Shown piece after piece: positions 8,776 through 16,377 of a stretch of DNA of 64,000 nucleotides; the stretch's first letter is position 1, and every line of letters begins with the position of its first letter. The DNA is taken from NCBI RefSeq assembly GCF_004784475.1, contig NZ_SRRT01000004.1, positions 1 to 64,000 of the forward strand, read 5' to 3'. The DNA is from Streptomyces bauhiniae. Lineage in GTDB: Bacteria; Actinomycetota; Actinomycetes; Streptomycetales; Streptomycetaceae. The notes under the pieces were generated by a model. The model worked only from the letters and a program-made list of their open reading frames with translations, searched no databases and was not told where the DNA came from. Both the position numbers and the translations under genes were made by a program.

Positions 8776-9027
8776 TGCCGTCACATCTCCCGTTCTACAC
8801 TGCCGACCCGATACACACTATTTCGGACACGCCGCCGACCCTCCGGGGGGCGTCCCGGCGGAGGGTGTCGCGCATTATCGCCCCGATTGCCGGTTTCCGG
8901 CACCGGTACAGCTTACGTTGTACAACGCGACAGGGTCCCCCGGGGTGTCCGGCGCATCACAACAACACACCGATGGACGCCAAGATTCCTACGCACCACC
9001 GGAGTTGACGCATCCTTTGCAGACGCC
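8776..9027 (-). promoter_or_regulatory. Hopanoid operon upstream region
   Basis: About 250 bp between the exporter operon terminator and the hopanoid leader ORF. It must hold the hopanoid operon promoter unless transcription reads through from the exporter genes. It is less GC-rich around 8790-8830 (TACACTA, TATTTCG). I see TAGAAC and TAGTGT on the minus strand as weak -10 candidates, but no convincing -35. Confidence 0.4.
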
Positions 9028-9058
9028 GGGCCCCGCCGGGGAATGTCCGGCAGGGCCC
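9028..9058 (-). terminator. Hairpin terminator after the TagGH-type exporter operon
   Basis: Inverted repeat with 12-bp arms (9028-9039 and 9047-9058, one G-U pair) and a 7-nt loop, starting 15 nt past the stop of the exporter ATPase gene. There is no U tract, as is common in Streptomyces. It separates the exporter operon from the hopanoid operon on the same strand. Confidence 0.75.
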
Positions 9059-9073
9059 TGACGCAAAAGCGGG

Positions 9074-9853
9074 CTACTTGCCCGTGAACTTCTCGTACTC
9101 CTTGAGGACCTCTTCGGTGGGCCCGTCCATGCGGAGTTCGCCGCGTTCCAGCCACAGGACGCGGTCGCAGGTGTCGCGGATGGACTTGTTGTTGTGGCTC
9201 ACCAGGAAGACCGTGCCGGCCTCCTTGCGCAGTTCCCGGATGCGTTCCTCGGAGCGCTTCTGGAAGGCGCGGTCGCCGGTGGCCAGCGCCTCGTCGATCA
9301 TGAGCACGTCGTGGTCCTTGGCGGCGGCGATGGAGAACCGCAGCCGGGCCGCCATGCCGGAGGAGTACGTGCGCATCGGCAGCGTGATGAAGTCGCCCTT
9401 GTCGTTGATGCCCGAGAAGTCGACGATCCGCTGGTAGCGCTCCTTGATCTGCTCACGGGACATGCCCATGGCGAGACCGCCCAGGATGACGTTCCGCTCG
9501 CCGGTCAGGTCGCTCATCAGCGCCGCGTTGACGCCAAGCAGCGAGGGCTGGCCGTCGGTGTAGACCTTGCCCTTCTCCGCCGGGAGCAGGCCGGCGATGG
9601 CCCGCAGCAGGGTGGACTTGCCGGAGCCGTTGGAGCCGATGAGGCCGATGGCCTCGCCCCGGTAGGCGGTGAAGGACACCCCGCGCACGGCGTGCACCTT
9701 GCGCACCCCGCGCGGCTCGCCCCGCTTGATGATGCGGCTCAGGGCGGCGGTGGCGCTGCCCTTGCCGGTCTTGGCCCCGTTGACCCGGTAGACGATGTGC
9801 AGCTCGTCCGCGATGACGGTGGGCCGGCGATCGCCGGTGTTCTGCTCAGCCAC
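9074..9853 (-). CDS. TagH/Wzt-like ABC exporter ATPase
   Basis: A 259-residue ATP-binding subunit of an ABC-2 polysaccharide/teichoic-acid-type exporter. Walker A GSNGSGKST is at residues 73-81, the signature segment is YSSGMAARL and Walker B VLMIDEAL. The insert before Walker A and the sequence TYSSGMAARLRFSIAAAKDHD are typical of TagH/Wzt. The protein lacks the long C-terminal glycan-recognition domain of some Wzt proteins. The GTG start at 9853 overlaps the permease stop by 8 nt. Substrate is inferred from the upstream genes: a lipid-linked polyol-phosphate or glycan. Confidence 0.92.
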   Translation of the reverse strand: MAEQNTGDRRPTVIADELHIVYRVNGAKTGKGSATAALSRIIKRGEPRGVRKVHAVRGVSFTAYRGEAIGLIGSNGSGKSTLLRAIAGLLPAEKGKVYTDGQPSLLGVNAALMSDLTGERNVILGGLAMGMSREQIKERYQRIVDFSGINDKGDFITLPMRTYSSGMAARLRFSIAAAKDHDVLMIDEALATGDRAFQKRSEERIRELRKEAGTVFLVSHNNKSIRDTCDRVLWLERGELRMDGPTEEVLKEYEKFTGK

Positions 9854-10775
9854 GGCCGTACCGCTCCTCAGCCTTCCAGAAGTACACGAAGCCGCCGCAG
9901 AAGACGACCACGGCCCAGCCGAGGGCCAGGGCCCACACGTGCGGGGGCAGGTTCGAGGCGCCGTAGCCGTCGATCAGGGCGTAGCGCATCAGGTCCATGT
10001 AGACGGCCGCGGGGTTCGCCTGGAGCACCCGGACGATCCACTCGGGCCTGCCCTCCAGCATGTGGTTGATGGAGAACATCACGCCGGACGCGTACATCCA
10101 GGTCCGCAGCACGAACGGCATCAGCTGGGCGAGGTCCGGCGTCTTGGCGCCCATGCGGGCCACGATCATCGCGAGCCCGGTGTTGAACAGGAACTGCAGC
10201 ACCAGCGCCGGGAGGATCAGCAGCCAGGACAGCCGCGGATAGTTGCCGAACCCGATCGCCACCACGAACACGACGATCATCGAGAACAGCAGCTGCTGGA
10301 GCTGCTGCAGGGAGAACGAGATCGGCAGCGCGGCGCGCGGGAAGTGCAGGGCGCGCACCAGGCCGAGGTTGCCGGAGATCGCGCGGACGCCGGACATCAG
10401 CGAGCTCTGCGTGAAGGTGAACACGAACACGCCGGTGACCAGGAAGGGCACGTAGACGTCGTGCGACATGCCCCGGCTGGCCTTGAGGATCAGGCCGAAG
10501 ATCGCGTAGTACACGGCCGCGTTCAGCAGCGGGGTGGCCACCTGCCACAGCTGGCCCAGCTTGGCCTGGCTGTACTGGGCCGTCAGCTTCGCCTGGGAGA
10601 AGGCGAGGATGAAGTGGCGGCGGCTCCAGAGCTGCCGGACGTACTCGACGAGCGAGGGGCGGGCACCGCTCACCGCGAGCCCGTACTTGGCGGCGAGGTC
10701 TGCCGCCGGCAGGCTCTCGTCGGGCGACGGGGCCGCGGTCACCGCGACACCGCCGTCATGGGTTCTCTCACTCAC
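9846..10775 (-). CDS. TagG/Wzm-like ABC exporter permease
   Basis: A 309-residue ABC-2 type permease. After a ~65-residue cytoplasmic N-terminus there are about six membrane segments, including a hydrophobic stretch after QVATPLLNAAVYYAIFGLIL and another at FSMIVVFVVAIGFG. It pairs with the overlapping ATPase gene to export an envelope polymer or lipid-linked precursor. Start is GTG at 10775 (MSERTHDGG). It lies 76 bp after the glycosyltransferase gene. Confidence 0.92.
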   Translation of the reverse strand: MSERTHDGGVAVTAAPSPDESLPAADLAAKYGLAVSGARPSLVEYVRQLWSRRHFILAFSQAKLTAQYSQAKLGQLWQVATPLLNAAVYYAIFGLILKASRGMSHDVYVPFLVTGVFVFTFTQSSLMSGVRAISGNLGLVRALHFPRAALPISFSLQQLQQLLFSMIVVFVVAIGFGNYPRLSWLLILPALVLQFLFNTGLAMIVARMGAKTPDLAQLMPFVLRTWMYASGVMFSINHMLEGRPEWIVRVLQANPAAVYMDLMRYALIDGYGASNLPPHVWALALGWAVVVFCGGFVYFWKAEERYGRG

Positions 10776-10851
10776 AGGGGGAAACTTTCGTCTTCGAGTA
10801 CATCGTCCGGTTCACCTGCGCGGGGCCTCTTGCCCGCCCCACCCGAGCTTC

Positions 10852-11724
10852 TCAGATCACCGGGGGACGGCCCAGCCGGGTCAGCCGCCACACCGTACGC
10901 CAGCGCATCGGGCGGCGGGGGCCGCAGGGGGTGGCCCAGCCCTCCTTGAAGCCGCCGAACCACGCCTTCAGCGCCGGTCCGGAGGGACGGCGGGCCAGCG
11001 TGAGCAGCAGCCAGACGCCAAGGTAGACCGGGACGAGCGGCAGAGGAAGGTTGCGCCGGGCCAGCCAGACCCGGTTCCGGGCCACCATGCGGTGGTACAC
11101 CGCGTGCCGCGAGGGGGCGGTCGTCGGGTGGTACAGCACCATGTCCGACCGGTAGTCGATCATCCAGCCGGCGTCCAGCGCACGCCAGGCGAGGTCGGTC
11201 TCCTCGTGGGCGTAGAAGAATTCGTCCGGCAGCCCGCCGACCTCGCCGAGCACCTTGGTCCGGACGGCGTTGGCGCCGCCGAGGAAGGTGGTCACGCGGG
11301 AGGAGCGCATCGGGTCCGAGGCGCGCAGCCGGGGCACGTGCCGGCGTTGGGTCTCGCCGGTCTCCGGGTCCGCGATGCGGAAGCTGATGATGCCCAGCTC
11401 CGGGTCAGCGGCGAAGGCGGCCCGGCACAGCTCGGCGGTGTCCTGGCGGGCGAGCAGACCGTCGTCGTCCAGGAACAGCAGGATGTCGACGTCGCTGCCA
11501 CCGGGGCCGAACGCCTCGATGCCGACGTTGCGGCCGCCGGGGATGCCGAGGTTCTCCGGCAGCTCGACGGTGCGCACGCCCTCGGGCACGTCGGGCACGG
11601 GCGAGCCGTTGCCGACGACGACCACGGAGACCTTGTCGCCGTCCTGCTTGGCGACGGAGTCGATGAGCGCCCGCAGCTCCTCGGGGCGGTTGCCCATGGT
11701 GATGATGACCGCGCCGACCTTCAT
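10852..11724 (-). CDS. Family 2 glycosyltransferase
   Basis: A 290-residue GT2 (GT-A fold) enzyme. It shows the N-terminal VGAVIITMGNRPEEL strand, NLGIPGGRNVGIEAF, and the metal/nucleotide-sugar aspartates LFLDDDG (residues 86-88), then an acceptor-side ED-like EETDLAWR. The C-terminus has a hydrophobic VPVYLGVWLLLTLA segment, suggesting membrane attachment. The frame extends upstream to 12081, but GAGGTG 6 nt before the ATG at 11724 supports this start; a GTG at 11733 overlapping the previous stop is an alternative. It probably adds a sugar to the exported polymer or its linkage unit. Confidence 0.9.
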   Translation of the reverse strand: MKVGAVIITMGNRPEELRALIDSVAKQDGDKVSVVVVGNGSPVPDVPEGVRTVELPENLGIPGGRNVGIEAFGPGGSDVDILLFLDDDGLLARQDTAELCRAAFAADPELGIISFRIADPETGETQRRHVPRLRASDPMRSSRVTTFLGGANAVRTKVLGEVGGLPDEFFYAHEETDLAWRALDAGWMIDYRSDMVLYHPTTAPSRHAVYHRMVARNRVWLARRNLPLPLVPVYLGVWLLLTLARRPSGPALKAWFGGFKEGWATPCGPRRPMRWRTVWRLTRLGRPPVI

Positions 11725-11729
11725 GCCGT

Positions 11730-12509
11730 TCACCTCAGCCTGCTCGACGCGAGAATGGACACCAGGTGCAGCAGGGTCTGGAGCAGCGCGATGCCCGCCA
11801 GCACGGCGGTGCCGAGCCGGGTGAAGAACAGGTCGCCGCGCACCTGGTCCACGATGGCCAGCACCAGGATCAGCAGCGACGCCTCGATACCGAGGATCAG
11901 CCGGTGGAACTTGAGCGCCGCGGCGGCACGCCGGGCCAGCGCCATCCCGGAGGAACGCGGCTCGGCGGCCGACTCCTTCACCGGCGGCAGCCCGGTCTGG
12001 TGCCGGGCGACCCCGACCAGGTCGGTCTCCGCCTTGATGAGGATCGCGCCGAGCGCCGCCAGCGTGCCGAGGAACGCCCACAGCCAGTCGATACGGCCGC
12101 TGCCGAACAGGTCGGCGGCGCGCAGCCCGAGGCCGACCAGCACGGCCGCGTCGGTCAGATAGGCGCCGACCCGGTCGAGGTAGACCCCGCCCAGCGAGTA
12201 CTGCTTGCGCCAGCGGGCGATCTCGCCGTCGACGCAGTCCAGCAGCAGATAGAGCTGGGTGGCGACGATGCCGAGCACGGCGCCCGTGATCCCCGGCACC
12301 AGCAGGGCCGGGGCCGCGAGCACACCGCAGACGGTCATCAGGTACGTGAGCTGGTTGGGCGTGATCCTGGTGTTCACCAGGTAGCGGTCGATGCGCAGGG
12401 ACACCTCGCGCATGTAGAGGCGTCCCGCCCAGTGCTCACCGCTGCGCCGGTCCTTCACCCCCGCGGGGTGGACGACCGGGCGGAGTTCAGCTACCGATGG
12501 CCTTGACAT
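11730..12509 (-). CDS. CDP-alcohol phosphotransferase family membrane protein with an altered catalytic motif
   Basis: A 259-residue multi-pass membrane protein of the CDP-alcohol phosphotransferase family, which moves a phospho-alcohol from a CDP donor onto an acceptor hydroxyl. The signature is DCVDGEIARW (D91, D94, G95, A98, R99) followed by G108 and D112. However, the position of the fourth aspartate, the presumed general base, is Ala116; the next aspartate is D120. The start at 12509 overlaps the upstream dehydrogenase gene by 23 nt. It may act with the complete paralogue encoded at 14285-16096, or use a different base. Confidence 0.87.
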   Translation of the reverse strand: MSRPSVAELRPVVHPAGVKDRRSGEHWAGRLYMREVSLRIDRYLVNTRITPNQLTYLMTVCGVLAAPALLVPGITGAVLGIVATQLYLLLDCVDGEIARWRKQYSLGGVYLDRVGAYLTDAAVLVGLGLRAADLFGSGRIDWLWAFLGTLAALGAILIKAETDLVGVARHQTGLPPVKESAAEPRSSGMALARRAAAALKFHRLILGIEASLLILVLAIVDQVRGDLFFTRLGTAVLAGIALLQTLLHLVSILASSRLR

Positions 12510-13548
12510 AGTCGGCGTAGGTGTCCTTGATCTGGTCAGTCTTGAGGTCGAGGTGTTCGAGGATCGTGTAGCGGCCGGGCCGGGTCTCCGGGGCGAACTC
12601 CACGACGCGGACGAATTCGTCCACGGTGAAGCCGATGTCCTCGGCCCGTACCGGCAGTCCGTGGCGGCGCAGTACGCCGGCCATGTGCGCCGACTCCTCG
12701 TGCGCCCCGCGCAGGTACATGGCGAAGGCGGCGCCGAGGCCGCACTGCTCGCCGTGGCTCGCCGCGCGCTGCGGGAAGAGCAGGTCGAAGGCATGGTTGA
12801 TCTCGTGGCAGGCGCCCGAGGACGGCCGCGAGTCGCCGGAGACCGACATGGCGATGCCGGACAGCACCAGCGCCTCGGCGAGGACCTGGAGGAAGTCGTT
12901 GTCCTCGATCCCTCCGGGGTGCCGGAGCACCGCCTCGCCGGCCTGGCGGGCCATGGCGGCGGCGAGACCGTCGATCTTCTCGCCGTTGACCCGGTTGGCC
13001 AGCTCCCAGTCCGCGATGGCGGACACGTTGGACACCGCGTCGCCGATGCCGGAGCGCACGAACCGCGTCGGGGCGGCCCGGATGACGTCCAGGTCGATCA
13101 GGACGGCGATCGGGTTGGGCACCCCGTAGGAGCCCCGGCCCGCGTCGTTGTCCAGGGTGGCGACCGGCGAGCACAGGCCGTCGTGCGCGAGGTTCGTCGG
13201 CACGGCGACCAGGGGCAGGCCGACCCGCGCCGCGGCGTACTTGGCGCAGTCGATGATCTTGCCGCCGCCGAGGCCGACCAGCGCGTCGAAGTGCCCGGCG
13301 CGGATGTCGTCCGCGAGGCGTACGGCGTCGTCCAGTGTGCCGCCGCCGACCTCGTACCACGTCGCGCCCGGCAGTTGGGGCGCGACCCGCTCCCGCAGCC
13401 GGGCGCCCGAGCCGCCGCTGACGGCGACGGCGAGGCGGCCGGAGTGCGAGATGCGCTCGTCGGCGAGCACGGTGGCCAGGTCGGCGAGGGCACCCGGGCG
13501 GATGTCGACGACGACCGGCGAGGGGATGAGCCTCGTCAGTACTGGCAC
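12487..13548 (-). CDS. Glycerol-1-phosphate dehydrogenase-like (AraM/EgsA type) enzyme
   Basis: A 353-residue member of the iron-containing alcohol dehydrogenase/glycerol dehydrogenase superfamily, closest by motif to NAD(P)-dependent glycerol-1-phosphate dehydrogenases. GGGK is at residues 94-97 and PTNLAHDG at 117-124. Probable metal ligands are D170 (GIGD), H248 (GACHEINH) and H265 (SHGEQCG). The usual reaction reduces dihydroxyacetone phosphate to sn-glycerol-1-phosphate, opposite in stereochemistry to normal bacterial glycerol-3-phosphate. GTG start at 13548, preceded by GGGAG, overlapping the cytidylyltransferase gene by 13 nt. Substrate is inferred; another sugar-ketone phosphate is possible. 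Confidence 0.85.
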   Translation of the reverse strand: MPVLTRLIPSPVVVDIRPGALADLATVLADERISHSGRLAVAVSGGSGARLRERVAPQLPGATWYEVGGGTLDDAVRLADDIRAGHFDALVGLGGGKIIDCAKYAAARVGLPLVAVPTNLAHDGLCSPVATLDNDAGRGSYGVPNPIAVLIDLDVIRAAPTRFVRSGIGDAVSNVSAIADWELANRVNGEKIDGLAAAMARQAGEAVLRHPGGIEDNDFLQVLAEALVLSGIAMSVSGDSRPSSGACHEINHAFDLLFPQRAASHGEQCGLGAAFAMYLRGAHEESAHMAGVLRRHGLPVRAEDIGFTVDEFVRVVEFAPETRPGRYTILEHLDLKTDQIKDTYADYVKAIGS

Positions 13549-14288
13549 GCGATCTCCCGTCCCTTGGCGAGGTCGTCGTGGTTGTCGATCTCGACCCAGG
13601 AGACGTCGCCGATCGGCTCGACGTCGATCTTGAAGCCGCGGTTGACCAGCTCCTGGTAACCGTCCTCGTAGTAGAGCTGCGGATCGCGCTCGAAGGTCGC
13701 CTTGAGCGCGTCCGCGAGGTCGGCGGCCGCGTCGCCCTCGATGAGGGTCACGCCGATGTACTCACCCGTCGCCTCCGCCGGGTCCATCAGCTTGGTGATC
13801 CTCTGGACGCCCTTGTCGGGGTCCACGACGACCTTCATCTCCTCGTCCGCCAGGGACTTCACCGTGTCCAGCGCGAGGATGATCTTCTTGCCGTCACCGC
13901 GGGCGGCCAGCAGGGTCTTCTCGACCGAGACCGGGTGCACGGTGTCGCCGTTGGCGAGGATCACGCCGTCCTTCAGCGCATCCCGGCCGCACCACAGAGA
14001 GTAGGCGTTGTTCCACTCCTCGGCCTTGTCGTTGTCGATCAGCGTGATCTTCAGGCCGTACTTCGCCTCGAGGGCCGCCTGGCGCTCGTACACGGCTTCC
14101 TTGCGGTAGCCGACGATGACACCGACCTCGGTCAGGCCGACCTCGGCGAAGTTGCCGAGGGTGAGGTCGAGGACGGTGAGCGACTCCTCGTCGCCCTCCG
14201 GGCCCACCGGCACCAGCGCCTTGGGGAGGGTGTCGGTGTAGGGGCGCAGACGCCGTCCGGCGCCGGCCGCCAGCACGAGGCCGATCAT
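13536..14288 (-). CDS. Sugar/alcohol-phosphate nucleotidyltransferase (phosphocholine-cytidylyltransferase-like)
   Basis: A 250-residue NTP transferase with the pyrophosphorylase signature LAAGAGRRLRPYT at residues 6-18, followed by LPKALVPV with the substrate-binding lysine. Related to LicC-type cytidylyltransferases and to the cytidylyltransferase half of inositol-phosphate enzymes. In this operon it most likely makes the CDP-alcohol donor for the two CDP-alcohol phosphotransferases. The ATG at 14288 overlaps the stop of the upstream gene (ATGA), so the longer open frame to 14375 was not used. Confidence 0.88.
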   Translation of the reverse strand: MIGLVLAAGAGRRLRPYTDTLPKALVPVGPEGDEESLTVLDLTLGNFAEVGLTEVGVIVGYRKEAVYERQAALEAKYGLKITLIDNDKAEEWNNAYSLWCGRDALKDGVILANGDTVHPVSVEKTLLAARGDGKKIILALDTVKSLADEEMKVVVDPDKGVQRITKLMDPAEATGEYIGVTLIEGDAAADLADALKATFERDPQLYYEDGYQELVNRGFKIDVEPIGDVSWVEIDNHDDLAKGREIACQY

Positions 14289-16096
14289 GCGGTTTCTCCT
14301 TCGTCGTGGACGGCGGGCGCCCCAGCGGACACCCAGAAGCGGATGCTCTCCACGAGCACCAGCAGAGCGACGCACACGGCGATGACCGTGAGCGCGACGG
14401 TGAACTGGGAGGCGGTCAGCAGCGCGGCAAGCACGGTGACGAGCAGCGTGCGCCCCTCCTGCCCCCCGATGGCGCGCACCAGCCAGGCCGGCGGCGCTCC
14501 GGCGTCGCCGCGGATGCGGTACACCGTGTCGTAGTGATGGTAGGCGACCGCCGCGACCAGCCCGAACGCCGCCGGAAGGGCGCCGTGGACGTCGGCCCGG
14601 GCGGCCAGCGCGAGCACCGTGCCGTACTCGGCGGCGCGGAAGAACGGCGGGACGAGCCAGTCCAGCGAGCCCTTGAGCGGGCGGGCGGTGGCGAGCGCCG
14701 AGGTGAGGACGTAGACGAGCGCGCCCACGACCGGCAGCCGGCTTCCGAAGCCGGTCAGCGCCGAGCAGGCGACCACCGCGGCGCCGCCGAGGAAGGCGAC
14801 GGCCGGTACGGCGAGGCCGGGCAGCCCCCGCTTGAGCACACGGGCCAGGGCGCCGGCGAGCGGGCCGGTGTCCGCGAGGTCGGCGAGCGCGCGGGCGGCG
14901 CGGTCGGTGCGGCGGGCCTTGCGGGTCAGCGAGCGCAGTACGCGGCCTGCCGTGGTGTACGTCGCGGCGAGCGCGCAGCCGATCAGCAGCACGTAGAAGG
15001 TGATGCGGGGGGTGGTGACCGCGGTGAGGACCGCGATCATGGCCCAGCGTTCGCCGATCGGCAGGACGATCATCCGGCGGACCCAGACCGTCCAGCCGAC
15101 GCTGTCCAGCTTGTCGGAGAGGGCGGCGGTGGGGCTGGTGTTGGCGGTGGCGTCGTGGTTGGCCTCGTTGAAGGAGAAGTCCACGACGTGCCGACAGGTC
15201 TGGAGGATCATCGCGCCGAGTGCGAGGGCCCAGACGTCATCGCCGCCCCGGGCCGCGCCGAGCGCGAGTCCCGCGTAGTAGGCGTACTCCTTGGCGCGGT
15301 CGAAGGTGGCGTCCAGCCAGGCGCCGAGGGTGGAGTACTGCAGGGAGTAGCGGGCGAGCTGGCCGTCGGTGCAGTCCAGCACGAAGGAGGCGATCAGCAG
15401 CACGCCGGCCGCGATGAAGCCGGGGCGGGTGCCGGTGGCCGCGCAGCCCGCCGCTATCAGCGCGGTGAGCAGGGAGGCGGTGGTGACCTGGTTCGGGGTG
15501 AGGCCCCGGCGGGCGCACCAGCGCGCGAGGTAGCGCGAGTACGGGCTGATGCAGAAGGTGGTGAAGAAACCGTCGCGGGACTTCACCGCCGACTTCAGGC
15601 GTACGTCCTCCTCGTCGACGGCGAGGACGGCCTGCCGGGCCTCGTTGCGGGCCTGGGGGTCGGCGGGGACGGCGGCGACCAGGCTGCCCAGCTCGGGGCG
15701 GTGCACCGGGGTGCCGTCGGCGTCGAGGGCGGTGACCAGGCGGTCGGGCAGGCTGTCCACGGCGACCGCGGTGCCGCCGCCGGTCTCGTCCTGGGGCTGG
15801 TCCTGCCCTTCGAGGGCCCTGCTCAGCGTCTGCCGGGCGGTGCCCTGGGCGGTGACGGCGCCGGGGACGGCGGCGAGCGGGAAGCGGGGGTCGGTGAGGC
15901 CGAGGCGCAGGGCGTGGGGGTGGCCGACGAAGCGGGCGTCGACCAGGGCCACGCGCCCGTCGGCGGGGGCGGCCGCGATCAGGTTCCGGGCCTCGGCGGT
16001 GTCGGCGGCCATGCGCACGTCGAAGCCGAGGGACCGCAGATCGCCTTCGAGGGACGATCCGGGGACCGGCTGACCGGTGACGATGGCGGTCGGCAA
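14285..16096 (-). CDS. Large CDP-alcohol phosphotransferase with extra N- and C-terminal domains (DUF5941-like)
   Basis: A 603-residue protein, first gene of the exporter operon. Residues 1-~165 form a soluble domain with a Rossmann-like look. Residues ~175-395 are a CDP-alcohol phosphotransferase core with the full motif: D241, D244, G245, A248, R249, G258, D262, D266. The remainder is a further membrane region of several helices, which I associate from memory with DUF5941. The core should transfer a phospho-alcohol from CDP onto an acceptor in the membrane. The start at 16096 (MPTAIVTGQP) is divergent from galE with a 281-bp gap. Confidence 0.88.
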   Translation of the reverse strand: MPTAIVTGQPVPGSSLEGDLRSLGFDVRMAADTAEARNLIAAAPADGRVALVDARFVGHPHALRLGLTDPRFPLAAVPGAVTAQGTARQTLSRALEGQDQPQDETGGGTAVAVDSLPDRLVTALDADGTPVHRPELGSLVAAVPADPQARNEARQAVLAVDEEDVRLKSAVKSRDGFFTTFCISPYSRYLARWCARRGLTPNQVTTASLLTALIAAGCAATGTRPGFIAAGVLLIASFVLDCTDGQLARYSLQYSTLGAWLDATFDRAKEYAYYAGLALGAARGGDDVWALALGAMILQTCRHVVDFSFNEANHDATANTSPTAALSDKLDSVGWTVWVRRMIVLPIGERWAMIAVLTAVTTPRITFYVLLIGCALAATYTTAGRVLRSLTRKARRTDRAARALADLADTGPLAGALARVLKRGLPGLAVPAVAFLGGAAVVACSALTGFGSRLPVVGALVYVLTSALATARPLKGSLDWLVPPFFRAAEYGTVLALAARADVHGALPAAFGLVAAVAYHHYDTVYRIRGDAGAPPAWLVRAIGGQEGRTLLVTVLAALLTASQFTVALTVIAVCVALLVLVESIRFWVSAGAPAVHDEGETA

Positions 16097-16377
16097 CCGA
16101 ATTCACTCCCTGGGTCCGGCGCGTCGGCGCCGGTCTGCTGCGTGATGGGGGCGCCCCTCGCCGGCGGCTCGCCGGGGCGGCATGTCGGCAGAGGCTATCG
16201 GATGGGCCGGTGCGCCCGTTCACCGGGCGTTCAGGCCCGGTCCACCGGGGCCGCGCCCGCCTGTGCCGCGATCATCATCGGGGATCGGGGGGCCCGCCCA
16301 CAAACCGCGTCCCGGCGGGCGGCACGCAATCCGGGCATCGGGGACGTCCGGCGCGACGCGGCGTAGGGTCTGCGGGC
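16097..16377. promoter_or_regulatory. Divergent promoter region, exporter operon / galE
   Basis: 281 bp between the 603-aa protein gene and galE. On the galE side TAGGGT at 16364-16369 lies 8 nt before the galE ATG. No clear Shine-Dalgarno is seen there, so galE may be transcribed as a leaderless mRNA. No clear promoter was recognised on the other strand. Confidence 0.5.

Noticed and set aside
9028..9058. Hairpin after the exporter operon as an operator of the hopanoid operon
   Set aside because: It stands right after a stop codon and about 250 bp from the hopanoid start, so a terminator is the simpler reading.
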